A stretch of DNA of 64,000 bases from Shewanella amazonensis SB2B (GCF_000015245.1 NC_008700.1:3360501-3424500); one strand, 5' to 3'; shown: positions 9,178-18,807, counted from the stretch's first letter. Program-made: numbers and translations. The notes: generated from the letters alone by a model not told the origin.

Positions 9178-9804
9178 TCACAGCCCTTGCCACAGAGTCC
9201 AAATCACCCTGAGGCCAAGCAAAATCAAAATAGCGCCGGACAGCTTGTCGATGATGGCCGCCTTCTCCCGTAATTTCGGCAGCAGCCGCGGATGCGACAG
9301 CAAAAGCGCCACTATAGTGTACCAGAGACCATCCACTATGAGCGGCGTGAGCACGATAATCGCCTTGCCTTCAATGGTGGAAGACGCCATCACAAACTGA
9401 CTAAAGAGCGCCAAAAAAAACAGCAAAATCTTAGGGTTGAATAGCGATATCGCAATACCGTCACGGGCCGCCTCGCTGAGTGAAGATGCCTTGCCAGCAG
9501 CAAGTTTGTCCTGCATGCCGCCTTTTGAGTTCAGCGCGCCCCAGCCCATCCACATCAGGTAAAGGGCACCAATCAGGGCAATGCCATTAAACAGCAGTGG
9601 CGCTTCTTTCATGGCAAGGGCCAGCCCCAGCAGGGTAATAAGCGCATATACACCAATACCAATAGCGTGGGCCCAGGCACAGGCAATACCGGCTCCCCTG
9701 CCGCCACCCAGGGTATGACGCACCACCATGGCCAGGCTGGGCCCCGGCGACATAGCCCCCAAACAACACACGGCCAGCAGCGCCAGCCAAACACTGAAAC
9801 TCAT
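9178..9804 (-). CDS. LysE/RhtB family amino-acid exporter
   Basis: The 208-residue protein has five or six membrane segments and the LysE/RhtB signature GAMSPGPSLAMVVRHTLGGGRGAGIACAWAHAIG near the N-terminus, plus ISLFNPKILLFFLALFSQF in the middle. These are inner-membrane exporters of amino acids or homoserine lactones. The substrate is not predictable. It is monocistronic and divergent from the downstream regulator gene. Confidence 0.92.
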   Translation of the reverse strand: MSFSVWLALLAVCCLGAMSPGPSLAMVVRHTLGGGRGAGIACAWAHAIGIGVYALITLLGLALAMKEAPLLFNGIALIGALYLMWMGWGALNSKGGMQDKLAAGKASSLSEAARDGIAISLFNPKILLFFLALFSQFVMASSTIEGKAIIVLTPLIVDGLWYTIVALLLSHPRLLPKLREKAAIIDKLSGAILILLGLRVIWTLWQGL

Positions 9805-10183
9805 ACTTCCCCCAATTTACTGCGGATCCGGCATCACTTTTAATGCGGGTCTGACTAAGCATTTTCTATCTGCCGTGCAGAGAAGCTGACATCGAAGCCC
9901 CAGAGCACAGCACACGAAAAACCTTAAGGTTGCCACTATACTGCAGCCTCATCAAAAGGCTGAAGTAAGAATTAGGTCCTTCCGTCTTAAGGCCCCGGCC
10001 CAGAGCCCGACTCAGGAAACCTTTCCTCATTTCAGTCTCTCGTTGGTGAAACATTATTCCATCCGCATTAATATCACGCTATTTCGTGACTTGCTCAGCA
10101 AAGTGCCCTGATGCGCCCATGACGCCCCAACAGGGGCAGGCTATACTGCCGCCATTAATCACTAACCAGCCCCGACCAACACC
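9805..10183. other. Intergenic region, no convincing gene
   Basis: This 379-bp gap lies between the divergent LysE-family and sigma-54 activator genes. It must carry both promoters. The one clear element is the palindrome at 10074-10089. A 62-codon leftward reading frame at 9866-10054 has no recognisable protein character and is not called. Confidence 0.6.
10074..10089. promoter_or_regulatory. Palindromic operator upstream of the sigma-54 activator gene
   Basis: TCACGCTATTTCGTGA is a near-perfect palindrome with TCACG/CGTGA arms. It shares 14 of 16 positions with TCACGATATATCGTGA at 11704-11719 in front of ccoG. A site shared by a regulator gene and its neighbour suggests binding by that regulator with autoregulation; this is an inference. 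Confidence 0.7.
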
Positions 10184-11608
10184 ATGCCGACACAGGAAAG
10201 CTTTTTACCGGAAAACCGCCTGCTGCTGGATGCCGTCAGCGAAGGTATCTATGGTTTTGATTTGGATGGCCATGCGGTTTTTATCAATCCAGCGGCCGAG
10301 CGTATGACCGGCTGGCAGGCAGATGAACTGCTCGGCAAAACCATCCATAACTTCCACCACCACAGCCATGCCGATGGCAGCCACTATCCCCACGAAGACT
10401 GCCCGATCTATCAAACACTTAAGGATGGCAAGGCACGGGAGATCAGCGACGAAGTATTCTGGCGCAAGGATGGCAGCAGCTTCCCGGTACATTACAGCTC
10501 AACTCCGGTATGGCAGGACGGCAAGCTCAAAGGCGTGGTCGCGATATTTCGCGACATCAGTTTACAAAAGCAAACCGAGCAGTCGCTGCGCCAGGCGCTG
10601 GAGCAGGTGCAGGCGCTGTCGGAGCAGTTGGCGTCTGAAAACTCACTGCTGCAGGCCGAACTTGAGGATAAGCGCGGCCCCTCGCAGATAACCGGCAGCA
10701 GCGACTGTATTCAAAATCTGCAGAAGCAAATCCGCCTGGTGGCCAACACCGACAGCACAGTTTTGATACAGGGCGAAAACGGCACCGGCAAGGAGCTGGT
10801 CGCCCGCGAGCTTCATCAACTCAGCAGTCGCCGTGATAAGCCGATGATCTCGGTTAACTGCGCCGCCTTCTCGGCATCTCTGTTGGAAAGTGAACTTTTT
10901 GGTCATGAAAAGGGCGCTTTCACCGGCGCCAGCAATCGCCGCAAGGGCCGCTTTGAACTGGCCCACAAGGGTACCCTGTTTCTGGATGAAGTGGCCGAGC
11001 TCAGCCTTGAGGCGCAGTCCAAGCTGCTTAGGGTTATTCAGGAGCAGGAGTTTGAACGTGTGGGCGGCAGCGAGCGCATCAAGGTGGATATCCGCCTGAT
11101 AGCCGCCACCCATCACGACTTGCAAAAAAGAGTCGAACAGGGACTGTTCAGGATGGATCTCTTCTACCGCCTGAACGTGTTTCCACTTAAGGTACCGCCG
11201 CTTCGTCAGCGCGCCGGAGATATTCCCGAACTGGTGCAGCAACTGCTCAGGAGCCTGTCACAAAAGCTCGGCAAGCCGCTGGCAGGGGTCGATGCCGTCA
11301 GCCTCAAACGCTTGCAGCAATACAGTTGGCCGGGCAATGTGCGCGAACTGCAAAACCTGCTGGAGCGGGAAGCGATTCTCACCCATCAGCCGGTTCTCAA
11401 AATGAGCTCAATCCCCGGCAGCCAAATGCCGCCTGTTACAGGACAAACCCTGGCCGAGGTAGAGGCAAGTCATATTCTCTTAACCCTGGAAAATTGCGAC
11501 TGGCGCATCTCGGGCCCCGGCGGTGTGGCGGCGGTATTGGGGCTACCACCCAGCACCCTGAGATCCAGGATGCAAAAACTCGGCATTCGCCGATCTGCCA
11601 GGCAGTAA
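10184..11608 (+). CDS. PAS-domain sigma-54-dependent transcriptional activator
   Basis: The 474-residue enhancer-binding protein begins with a PAS domain (about 10-125) rich in His and Cys (HHHSHADGSHYPHEDC, 58-73). A coiled coil (127-163) precedes the AAA+ domain, which has Walker A GENGTGKE (197-204), the sigma-54 contact loop GAFTGA (244-249), LFLDEVAEL and WPGNVRELQNLLERE. The C-terminus is a Fis-type helix-turn-helix (GGVAAVLGLPPSTLRSRMQKLGI). It has no receiver domain, so the PAS part is the likely sensor; the His/Cys cluster hints at metal or redox sensing. It sits directly upstream of ccoG, which has a sigma-54 promoter and matching operators, so ccoG and the following gene are the likely targets. 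Confidence 0.95.
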   Translation: MPTQESFLPENRLLLDAVSEGIYGFDLDGHAVFINPAAERMTGWQADELLGKTIHNFHHHSHADGSHYPHEDCPIYQTLKDGKAREISDEVFWRKDGSSFPVHYSSTPVWQDGKLKGVVAIFRDISLQKQTEQSLRQALEQVQALSEQLASENSLLQAELEDKRGPSQITGSSDCIQNLQKQIRLVANTDSTVLIQGENGTGKELVARELHQLSSRRDKPMISVNCAAFSASLLESELFGHEKGAFTGASNRRKGRFELAHKGTLFLDEVAELSLEAQSKLLRVIQEQEFERVGGSERIKVDIRLIAATHHDLQKRVEQGLFRMDLFYRLNVFPLKVPPLRQRAGDIPELVQQLLRSLSQKLGKPLAGVDAVSLKRLQQYSWPGNVRELQNLLEREAILTHQPVLKMSSIPGSQMPPVTGQTLAEVEASHILLTLENCDWRISGPGGVAAVLGLPPSTLRSRMQKLGIRRSARQ

Positions 11609-11685
11609 AATATCACCAAGCCATGAAGCCCACCCCGGCTTCACCCCCTCTGTTATGAAATCCGTTCCAGCCTGATGGAACTTGG

Positions 11686-11719
11686 TCACGAAATATCGCC
11701 AAATCACGATATATCGTGA
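11686..11719. promoter_or_regulatory. Paired upstream activating sites for the ccoG promoter
   Basis: TCACGATATATCGTGA (11704-11719) is a perfect 16-bp palindrome. A degraded copy beginning TCACGAAATATCG lies at 11686. The outer sequences CTTGGTCACGA (11681-11691) and TCGTGACCAAG (11714-11724) also form an inverted repeat. The pair lies about 65-100 bp upstream of the -24 element, the usual position for enhancer sites of sigma-54 activators. Confidence 0.75.
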
Positions 11720-11783
11720 CCAAGTTCAATTCAAAATTGAGTCAAATGTTAATAAAATCAAAACAATAAACAGAATGCCCAGC

Positions 11784-11798
11784 TGGCACAGCTCTTGC
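11784..11798 (+). promoter_or_regulatory. Sigma-54 promoter of the ccoG gene
   Basis: TGGCAC-N5-TTGC matches the sigma-54 -24/-12 consensus exactly with correct spacing. Transcription would begin near 11810. This places the start site downstream of the TTG at 11795, which therefore cannot be the translation start. Confidence 0.85.
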
Positions 11799-11836
11799 CA
11801 TTAGCCCCCTGTGTGAGTCATTCAGGAACAACCAAG

Positions 11837-13375
11837 GTGCAACAGAGTAATCAACCCCAGCAAAGCATTCCCGTTACTTTCATCCCCTCCAGTGAAGAGC
11901 CTTCAGCGCATAAGGAGCCCTCTGCGTACAAGGAGCCTTCAGCGCACAAGGAGCCTTCAGCGCATAAGAAGCCTTCGGCGAATGGCGGACCATCGGCCCC
12001 AAAAAAGCCGTCATCAAAAACGGAATCCAAAAGCGGCGGCAAAATTCAGTTTCGAAGCCAGCCAGGTCTGTTTCAGCGTTGGCGCAGTGCCACCGGAACT
12101 GGCCTCATCGCGCTGTTTTTTCTGCTGCCCTTTATCAGCTGGCATGGGCGTCAGGCCATTTGGTTTGATTTGAGCAATCAGCAGTTTTACTTCTTTGGCA
12201 CCAGCCTGTGGCCCCAGGATTTTACCCTGCTGGCCTGGGTCTTTATTGCCGCGGCCTTTGGTCTCTTTTTCGTGACCCTGTTTTGGGGCCGGGTCTGGTG
12301 CGGCTTTTTATGCCCGCAAACCCAATGGACCTTTATGTTTGCCTGGGTCGAAGAAAAGTTTGAAGGCAGCCGCAATCAACGCATCAAGCTCGATAAGGCG
12401 CCCTGGAGCCGGGAGAAGCTCAGCAAACGGCTTGGGAAACACAGCAGCTGGCTGCTGATGTCACTGCTCACTGGCTGCGGCTTTATCGCCTATTTCGTGC
12501 CGGCGCGGGAGCTGTATCCCGCCATCTTCAGCTTCAGCGGAGGCTTTTGGGACACGGCCTGGGTGTGGTTTTTTGCTATCTGCACCTACCTCAACGCCGG
12601 GTGGATGCGCGAGCAAATGTGCCTGCACTGCTGCCCCTATGCCCGTTTCCAATCTGCCATGTTCGATGAGTTCACCAAAACCGTCACCTACGATGCTGCC
12701 CGTGGCGAAAGCCGTGGACCACGCAAGCGCAAGGCCGCCACCGACCTTGGTGACTGCGTGGACTGTAATCTGTGTGTGGAGGTGTGCCCCACCGGCATCG
12801 ATATCCGCAACGGCTTGCAGTATGAGTGCATCAACTGTGGCGCCTGTGTCGATGCCTGCAATCAGACCATGGCCAACTTTGGCTATAAGCCCGACCTTAT
12901 CGCCTTCACCAGTGAACTGGGCCTCAAGGGTGCGACGCCGCCCCTTTGGCAGCGCAAACGCTTTATCGGCTACGGCCTGGCGCTTGTGGCTATCCTCGCC
13001 ACCATGGGACTGGACATGGCGAGTCGCAGCAGTATCGAGCTCAATGTGCTGCGCGACCGCCAAAGCCTTTACCGTGAAACCACAGGCGGCCAGATTGAAA
13101 ACACCTATCTGCTTAAAATCCGCAATAAAACCCAGCAACCCAAGGAGTATCAACTGTCGGTGACAGGTGCACTGACGCTGGCAATGTCGAAAACTGAGGT
13201 GAGCATTGCCCCCGGCGAGCAGGTTGAACTGCCCCTGACACTCACGGCGATGTCTGCAGACATTCAAAGAAGTCGCACCAAGCTCACCGTCACCGTCTCT
13301 GAGCTGGTGTCTGAGTCAGGGACTGATGGGGAGACAGAGGCCGTCAGTCAGGATTCGGTGTTCTTCGCCCCCTGA
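11837..13375 (+). CDS. ccoG: CcoG/RdxA-type polyferredoxin membrane protein
   Basis: The 512-residue product matches CcoG, the membrane iron-sulfur protein linked to copper reduction and cbb3 oxidase assembly. After a variable N-terminus come the FRSQPGLFQRWR motif, several membrane helices, CGFLCPQTQWTFMF, CLHCCPYARFQ and two 4Fe-4S motifs (CVDCNLCVEVCP and CINCGACVDACNQ). A C-terminal Ig-like domain follows a further membrane helix. The start is GTG 11837 with AGGAAC upstream, since the longer reading frame begins inside the sigma-54 promoter. The N-terminus carries hexapeptide repeats. No cbb3 oxidase genes are nearby; instead it is flanked by an activator gene and a thioredoxin-like gene. 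Confidence 0.92.
   Translation: MQQSNQPQQSIPVTFIPSSEEPSAHKEPSAYKEPSAHKEPSAHKKPSANGGPSAPKKPSSKTESKSGGKIQFRSQPGLFQRWRSATGTGLIALFFLLPFISWHGRQAIWFDLSNQQFYFFGTSLWPQDFTLLAWVFIAAAFGLFFVTLFWGRVWCGFLCPQTQWTFMFAWVEEKFEGSRNQRIKLDKAPWSREKLSKRLGKHSSWLLMSLLTGCGFIAYFVPARELYPAIFSFSGGFWDTAWVWFFAICTYLNAGWMREQMCLHCCPYARFQSAMFDEFTKTVTYDAARGESRGPRKRKAATDLGDCVDCNLCVEVCPTGIDIRNGLQYECINCGACVDACNQTMANFGYKPDLIAFTSELGLKGATPPLWQRKRFIGYGLALVAILATMGLDMASRSSIELNVLRDRQSLYRETTGGQIENTYLLKIRNKTQQPKEYQLSVTGALTLAMSKTEVSIAPGEQVELPLTLTAMSADIQRSRTKLTVTVSELVSESGTDGETEAVSQDSVFFAP
11897..12022 (+). repeat. 18-bp in-frame repeats in the ccoG N-terminus
   Basis: Seven consecutive 18-bp units are present, the first four nearly identical (GAGCCTTCAGCGCATAAG and variants). 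They encode (E/K)PSA(H/Y)K hexapeptides that decay into KPSANG, GPSAPK and KPSSKT. The units multiply in frame, so copy-number change would lengthen or shorten a cytoplasmic, Lys/Pro-rich tail without a frameshift. Confidence 0.85.
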
Positions 13376-13406
13376 AAAGCAGGACGGCAAGCTGAGAAAG
13401 AGATGT

Positions 13407-13440
13407 GGGCCAGATCAAACTCCGATGCGGGAGTTGGCCC
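13407..13440 (+). other. Intercistronic hairpin between ccoG and the thioredoxin-like gene
   Basis: Outer arms GGGCCA / GGCCC and inner arms AACTCC / GGAGTT form a bipartite hairpin about 30 bp after the ccoG stop. There is no strong T run, so it looks more like an mRNA-processing or partial attenuation structure than a full terminator. Confidence 0.45.
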
Positions 13441-13502
13441 CTTTCACCTTGGCTTAAGGGCACATCATTATGCTGAGTGGGTGTTTACGAAAGGAATGAC
13501 CC

Positions 13503-14042
13503 ATGATCCTCACTCTCAGCACCCTGATGACCCTGCTCCTCGTTGCCGCCGTGGTGGCGCTGCTGATTGCCCGCAGCAAGGGTAAACCCATCCCACTGGC
13601 GGTGATCCCCGTTATCGGGATGATGGCGCTGATGGTGGGCTCGGCCACCTACTTTGTGCACAGGGCCAGTGAGCAACAGGACTATCGTGAGCTGTTATGG
13701 CAGCCGCTGGCTGCGGATAAAATTCCCATGCTGGTTCAGGGTGGTTACACCGTCTTTGTGGATTTGCATTCCGACTGGTGCATGGCCTGCCAAACCAACC
13801 GGGTTGGCATACTGCACCGCCCCGAGGTGGTCAGCACCCTGCTGTCGGGCAAGGTAGTGTTGATGCAGGCCAACTGGAGCCAGGAGTCCGAGCGCATTGC
13901 GCCCCATTATGGCAAGGTAGCTGCACCCGGCTCGCCTTTTAACAAGGTTTATGGCCCGGGACTGCCAAGGGGCCAGATATTACCGGCCGAACTGAGCGCT
14001 TCTGATGTCATCACCGCCATCAGAAGCGCCAAAGGCAGCTGA
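13503..14042 (+). CDS. Membrane-anchored thioredoxin-like protein (DsbD C-terminal type)
   Basis: This 179-residue protein has two N-terminal membrane helices (about 3-23 and 32-52), then a thioredoxin-fold domain. Its active-site stretch FVDLHSDWCMACQTNRV has the WCMAC pattern of the DsbD gamma domain (WC-x-x-C). The end, PGSPFNKVYGPGLPRGQILPAELSASDVITAI, is also DsbD-like. It probably passes electrons in the periplasm or at the membrane. It starts 127 bp after ccoG with AAGGAA upstream and ends in a terminator, so it likely belongs to the same sigma-54-controlled unit. A redox partner role with ccoG, for example in copper or cytochrome handling, is inferred. Confidence 0.85.
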   Translation: MILTLSTLMTLLLVAAVVALLIARSKGKPIPLAVIPVIGMMALMVGSATYFVHRASEQQDYRELLWQPLAADKIPMLVQGGYTVFVDLHSDWCMACQTNRVGILHRPEVVSTLLSGKVVLMQANWSQESERIAPHYGKVAAPGSPFNKVYGPGLPRGQILPAELSASDVITAIRSAKGS

Positions 14043-14052
14043 AATTCAAAAT

Positions 14053-14082
14053 AAAAAACGCCGGCAAATACCGGCGTTTTTT
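14053..14082. terminator. Bidirectional terminator
   Basis: A 12-bp stem AAAAAACGCCGG / CCGGCGTTTTTT has a 6-nt loop. It lies between the converging thioredoxin-like gene and cysH. Confidence 0.92.
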
Positions 14083-14111
14083 GCTCGCGCACAATGCTTT
14101 GCCCTGCAGGA

Positions 14112-14840
14112 TTAAATCTCGTAGTGCAGGCCGCACTCGCGCTTCATGCCATTGAAGCGGGTGTCTTCTTCACTCATGCCAAGCTCCAGCGGCTTGGTGG
14201 AGTGAGTATCGCCCACAGATACATAGCCCTGCTCCCACAGCGGGTGATAGGGCAGCCCGAACTTGGTCAGGTATTCATGCACATCCTTGTTGCTCCACTC
14301 AATAATCGGCAGTAACTTAAAGCGCTTACCGTGAATGGCAAGGATAGGCAGCGCTTCGCGGGTCGACGCCTGAGTGCGGCGCAGACCAGCAAACCAGGTA
14401 CCCACGTCAAGCTCTTCCAGTGCCCGCTGCATCGGCTCAACCTTGTTGATGCGGTTGTAGCGCTCAAGGCCGTCCAGCCCCTGCTCCCACAGCTTGCCGA
14501 AGCGGGCTTCCTGCCAGGCCGCCGTCATCGGGGCGCGGTACACCTTAAGGTTAAGCTTAAGGCGCTCGGTCAGTTCATCGATAAATCGATAGGTTTCCGG
14601 GAACAAATACCCGGTATCGGTCAGCACCACAGGCACATCGCTTTTTACATGCGTCACCAAATGCAGCATCACTGCCGCCTGGATACCAAAACTGGAACTT
14701 AAAATATGCTCGCCGGGTAATTCACGCAGCGCAAATTCAACCCGCTCTGTAGGCGTGGCCTTAGCCAGCTGTAGATTGATGTCCTCAAGCGCGGCCGCTT
14801 GCTCGGCTGCGTCCAGACTGAGTAAATCGTGATAATTCAT
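14112..14840 (-). CDS. cysH: Phosphoadenylyl-sulfate (PAPS) reductase
   Basis: The enzyme reduces PAPS to sulfite with thioredoxin in assimilatory sulfate reduction. Signatures include SSSFGIQAAVMLHLV, LTDTGYLFPETY, GLRRTQASTR and the C-terminal catalytic KRECGLH. It lacks the extra cysteine pairs of iron-sulfur APS reductases, which agrees with PAPS specificity. The start is ATG 14840 (242 residues), with GGAGATAAGC upstream. A longer reading frame to 14900 has no ribosome site. It is the last gene of the leftward cysJIH cluster, 97 bp after cysI. Confidence 0.96.
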   Translation of the reverse strand: MNYHDLLSLDAAEQAAALEDINLQLAKATPTERVEFALRELPGEHILSSSFGIQAAVMLHLVTHVKSDVPVVLTDTGYLFPETYRFIDELTERLKLNLKVYRAPMTAAWQEARFGKLWEQGLDGLERYNRINKVEPMQRALEELDVGTWFAGLRRTQASTREALPILAIHGKRFKLLPIIEWSNKDVHEYLTKFGLPYHPLWEQGYVSVGDTHSTKPLELGMSEEDTRFNGMKRECGLHYEI

Positions 14841-14937
14841 GCTTATCTCCAAGGGTTCTGGCGACGCTTCACGTCTTGGCACAGGCCAACGAGCGGCCAA
14901 AACAAACGGGGGAAGCCTTGCTTCCCCCTGACTGGTC

Positions 14938-16653
14938 TCAGGCGTGGAAGTCGGTTTTACTGACTTTCACTTCGGCAACAACACCCACCCTAATCACAAA
15001 ATCACCAAAACATTCACCTGGGTTGCGCTCAACAGACCAGCGGCCAATCAAGCTATCCAGTGCCGCCAGAATTTCCGCTTCGGCTACGTTATCCAAATAC
15101 AATTTTGGAATACGGGTACCGGCAGTGTTACCGCCCAGATACAGGTTGTATTTGCCCGGACCACGGCCCACTAAACCGGCTTCAGCCAACATGGCGCGGC
15201 CACAGCCATTGGGGCAGCCCACGACGCGCAGGATGATATGGTCGTCTGCAATGCCGTGCTTGCTTAAAATGCCTTCAACGTGGGTGACCAACGTTGGCAA
15301 GTAGCGTTCGGCTTCGGCCATCGCCAGCGGACAGGTTGGCAGTGACACGCACGCCATCGAGTTTTTGCGCTGGGTGGTGACGTTATCCAACAACCCATGC
15401 TCGCGCGCCAGCTGCTCAATCTGCGCTTTATCTTCAGCGGCAACCCCCGCGATGATGAGGTTCTGGTTTGCCGTCATGCGCAAATCGCCTTTATGCACTT
15501 TGGCAATTTCAGCAACGCCGGTTTTCAGCGGCTTACCCGGGTAATCCAGCAAACGGCCGTTTTCGATAAACAGGGTTAAATGGTGCTTGCCATCAATGCC
15601 TTCCACCCAACCAAAGCGATCGCCGCGGTGGGTAAACTCGTAAGGACGGCTTGGGCCAAAGGCTACGCCAACCCGTTGTTCCACCTCAGATTTGAAGGCG
15701 TCCACGCCGATACGATCCAGGGTGTATTTGGTTTTGGCATTTTTGCGGTTAACCCGATCGCCATAGTCACGCTGTACAGTCACCACGTGCTCTGCGACTT
15801 TCAGCACATGCTCAAGACCGATAAAGCCCAAATCTTCTGCCCGGCGCGGATAAGTCGATTTATCGCCGTGGGTCATCGCAAGGCCGCCACCAACCAACAC
15901 GTTAAAACCAACCAACTGGCCATTTTCGGCAATAGCGACAAAGTTCAGGTCATTGGCATGAACGTCGACATCGTTGTGCGGTGGGATCACCACAGTGGTT
16001 TTAAACTTACGCGGCAGGTAGCTATCACCCAGCACCGGCTCGGTTTCCGTGGTTTCTACTTTTTCCTCACCCAGCCAAATCTCGGCATAGGCGCGGGTTT
16101 TTGGCAGCAGGTGTTCAGAGATTTTCGCAGCCCACTCATAGGCTTGCTGGTGCAACTCCGATTCCACCGGGTTTGAGGTACACAGCACGTTGCGGTTTAC
16201 GTCACCGGCGGTGGCAATGGAATCGATGCCAATTTTATTCAGCATCTGGTGCATCGGCTTGATGTCCGGTTTAAACACGCCATGGAACTGGAAGGTCTGA
16301 CGGGTGGTTAACCGAATGGAGCCGTACATGGTGTGCTCGCGGGCAAACTCATCAATCGCCAGCCATTGCTCAGGTTTGATAATGCCGCCGGGCATGCGCG
16401 CCCGCAGCATCACATTGTGCAGCGGCTCCAGCTTTTGCTCTGCGCGTTCAGCCCGTAAATCGCGGTCATCCTGCTGATACATGCCGTGAAAACGCACCAA
16501 CATGAAGTTATCACCGGTAAAACCACCGGTAATTTCGTCTTTTAAATCTGTGGTGATAGTGCCACGCAAGTGGTTGCTTTCAGCTTTCAGGCGCTCGTTA
16601 TCAGACAACTGGCCCTGCACCTGCAGTTCAGGCTTAATTGGATACTGGCTCAT
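14938..16653 (-). CDS. cysI: Sulfite reductase (NADPH) hemoprotein beta subunit
   Basis: The 571-residue protein matches CysI. It holds siroheme and a 4Fe-4S cluster and carries out the six-electron reduction of sulfite to sulfide. The cluster-binding cysteines lie in [19 protein letters not shown] and [15 protein letters not shown]. The N-terminal SNHLRGTI and [13 protein letters not shown] stretches are also typical. Its ATG overlaps the cysJ stop (TAATG), so the two subunits are translationally coupled. Confidence 0.98.
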
Positions 16654-18461
16654 TAATAAACATCCTTCTGATAACGTTTGTTCGCGCGTAACTCTTCAAA
16701 ATATTCGTCGGCTGCTTCGGCAGACAAGCCACCGTGGGTTTGGGCAATGTGTAATAACGCCTGATGCACATCTTTGGCCATCCGGTTGCCGTCACCACAA
16801 ATATACAAGTGAGCACCTTGTTGCAGCCAAGACCAGACTTCGGCGCCTTTGGCGGTCAGTTTGTCCTGCACATACACTTTTTGCGCCTGGTCGCGGCTGA
16901 ATGCCACATCCAGGTGGGTTAACACACCACGCTTCAAGTAGTCTTGCAGCTCTACCTGATATAAGAAATCACGGGTGAAATGCGGGTTACCGAAGAACAG
17001 CCAGTTTTGGCCAGTCGCACCTGCGTTATCACGCTCTTGCAAGAACGCCCTGAATGGCGCAATACCTGTGCCGGGGCCAATCATCAACACAGGTGTGTCG
17101 TGGTTTGGCAGGCGGAAGTTGTCATTGTGTTCAACAAAGACTTTCACTGCCTCACCTTCGGCAAGGCGCTCAGCCAAAAAGCCTGACGCCCCACCCAAAT
17201 GGGTGCTGCCAAAGGCATCGTAACGCACCACGCCCACGGTTAAATGCACTTCTTCGCCCACTTCGGCTTGGCTTGAGGCGATGGAATACAGGCGTGGCTG
17301 CACTTTGCGCAGGCTGTCCACCAGCTGCTGTGCGCTGATGTTGGCAGGGTTTTGCACAATCACATCGGCGCTTTGCTTATCGGCCAGATAAGCGCGCAGC
17401 GCGTCTTTGTTGGCGCCAAGCGCTTGCAGCTCGGCATTGTTGCTCACCTCTGCGTACTTGGTCACCAGCGACGGGTAGGCTTGGGTGAGCTCCAGCTCGT
17501 CGGTTAACGCCGCTTGCAGCGTTAAGGTTTTACCAGACAGCTCAACCTGCTCGCTGCCGGTTAACCCCGTGGCGGCCAGCACGCTGGCGACAAGCTCAGG
17601 TGCGTTGCGGAAATACACCCCTAACGCATCACCCGGCTGATAAGTCAGGCCGGTGCCTTCCAGCGAAATCTCAATATGACGCACGTCTTTGGTGGAATTA
17701 CGCGCCGTGATCTTTTGATTAACACTTAACTCAGCGGTGGCTGGGTTTTGCTTATCATACTGGCTGTGGCTACCCGCGGTGCCAGTCGCGCCTGGCCATG
17801 CAATCACTTTCTCGCTACCGGCGCCTGATGCTTTAAGCAGCGGTGCAAACACATCCAAGGCAGCTTCCTGCCAGTTTTTCGCGCCGTCGCCATAATCAAC
17901 ATCCAGCAGGGCCGGTTCATGCAGGCGTTTTGCACCTAATGCCGCCAGTTGGCTGTCAAAGTCAGTGGCGGTTTTGCAGAAAAACTCATAGCTGGTATCG
18001 CCAAGGCCCAACACGGCAAATTGCAGCTCGGGTAACTTGGGTGCTTTTTTACCAAACAGGAACTTATAGAAACTCACCGCGCTCTCGGGTGGTTCACCCT
18101 CGCCGTAGGTCGAGGCAACAATGATTAGGAATTTTTCTTTTGCCAACGCATTGGTTTTATACGAGGCAATGTCCTGCAACTGCACAGCCAAGCCACGGCT
18201 TTCTGCCGCCGCTTTGATTTTACTGGCCACGCCTTTGGCATTGCCGGTCTGCGATGCATAAAGCACCGTTAAGGTAGCGGCTTCCTGGGCAGCGGGTGCT
18301 GCAGCAATAGCCCCCCCAGCAGCAAATTGCGCGTTTGCGGCCAGATAACCACTGACCCAGGCCAGTTGCACGGCGTTGAGCTCAAAGGTCAGGTTCTTGA
18401 GCTTGTCGACCTGCTCGGCACTGAGCGGAGACGCGAGGGAGGATAATTCTTTTAACAGCAT
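16653..18461 (-). CDS. cysJ: Sulfite reductase (NADPH) flavoprotein alpha subunit
   Basis: The 602-residue diflavin reductase passes electrons from NADPH through FAD and FMN to CysI. A variable N-terminus (1-60) precedes the flavodoxin domain ([24 protein letters not shown]). The FAD domain ([20 protein letters not shown]) and the NADPH domain ([30 protein letters not shown]) follow, and it ends in the conserved RYQKDVY. It is the first gene of cysJIH. The adjacent divergent pntAB operon makes NADPH, the donor for this enzyme. Confidence 0.98.
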
Positions 18462-18807
18462 GAGGACGACCCAGTGACATTTTATTGCATGCTAGCTTAG
18501 TGCCCTTTGCTGCAAGCAAAAAAGAATAAAATTTAATTTTTTATTCTCTTTGGGAATATGCAGAGTCGAATTTTTAAGCTACAAAAGTGTGGCCCGGCGC
18601 AAATTTTTTGCTCCGACCAGTGGCTTAAGTCGCCACATGAAGAATATGCGCTTGTGTCGGCAGGCAGAGTTGCCACAATGAGGTCACACCGTACAGAGCT
18701 CTGTCCCCTACAGACAGCCGGTTGCAAAACCGTCCAGCCTGTCCCTCCTGTTTCGCCCGACACAGGAAGCGGTGTGTTCACGTTTCAATAACCATCAGGG
18801 AATCGTC
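18462..18807. other. Divergent control region between cysJ and pntA
   Basis: This 346-bp gap has no plausible gene and should carry both promoters. It contains an AT-rich inverted repeat, AGAATAAAA (18523-18531) / TTTTATTCT (18539-18547), about 65 bp upstream of cysJ. It also contains a perfect 12-bp palindrome ACAGAGCTCTGT at 18693-18704 upstream of pntA. Either could be a regulator site; CysB cannot be assigned from sequence because its sites are loosely defined. Confidence 0.5.

Noticed and set aside
9866..10054. 62-codon leftward frame in the LysE/activator gap
   Set aside because: No ribosome site and no recognisable protein features.
11795..11836. TTG start for ccoG at 11795
   Set aside because: This codon is part of the sigma-54 -12 element, so it lies upstream of the predicted transcript start; GTG 11837 has a ribosome site.
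12461..13267. 268-codon leftward reading frame inside ccoG
   Set aside because: Antisense to conserved 4Fe-4S motifs; no independent evidence.
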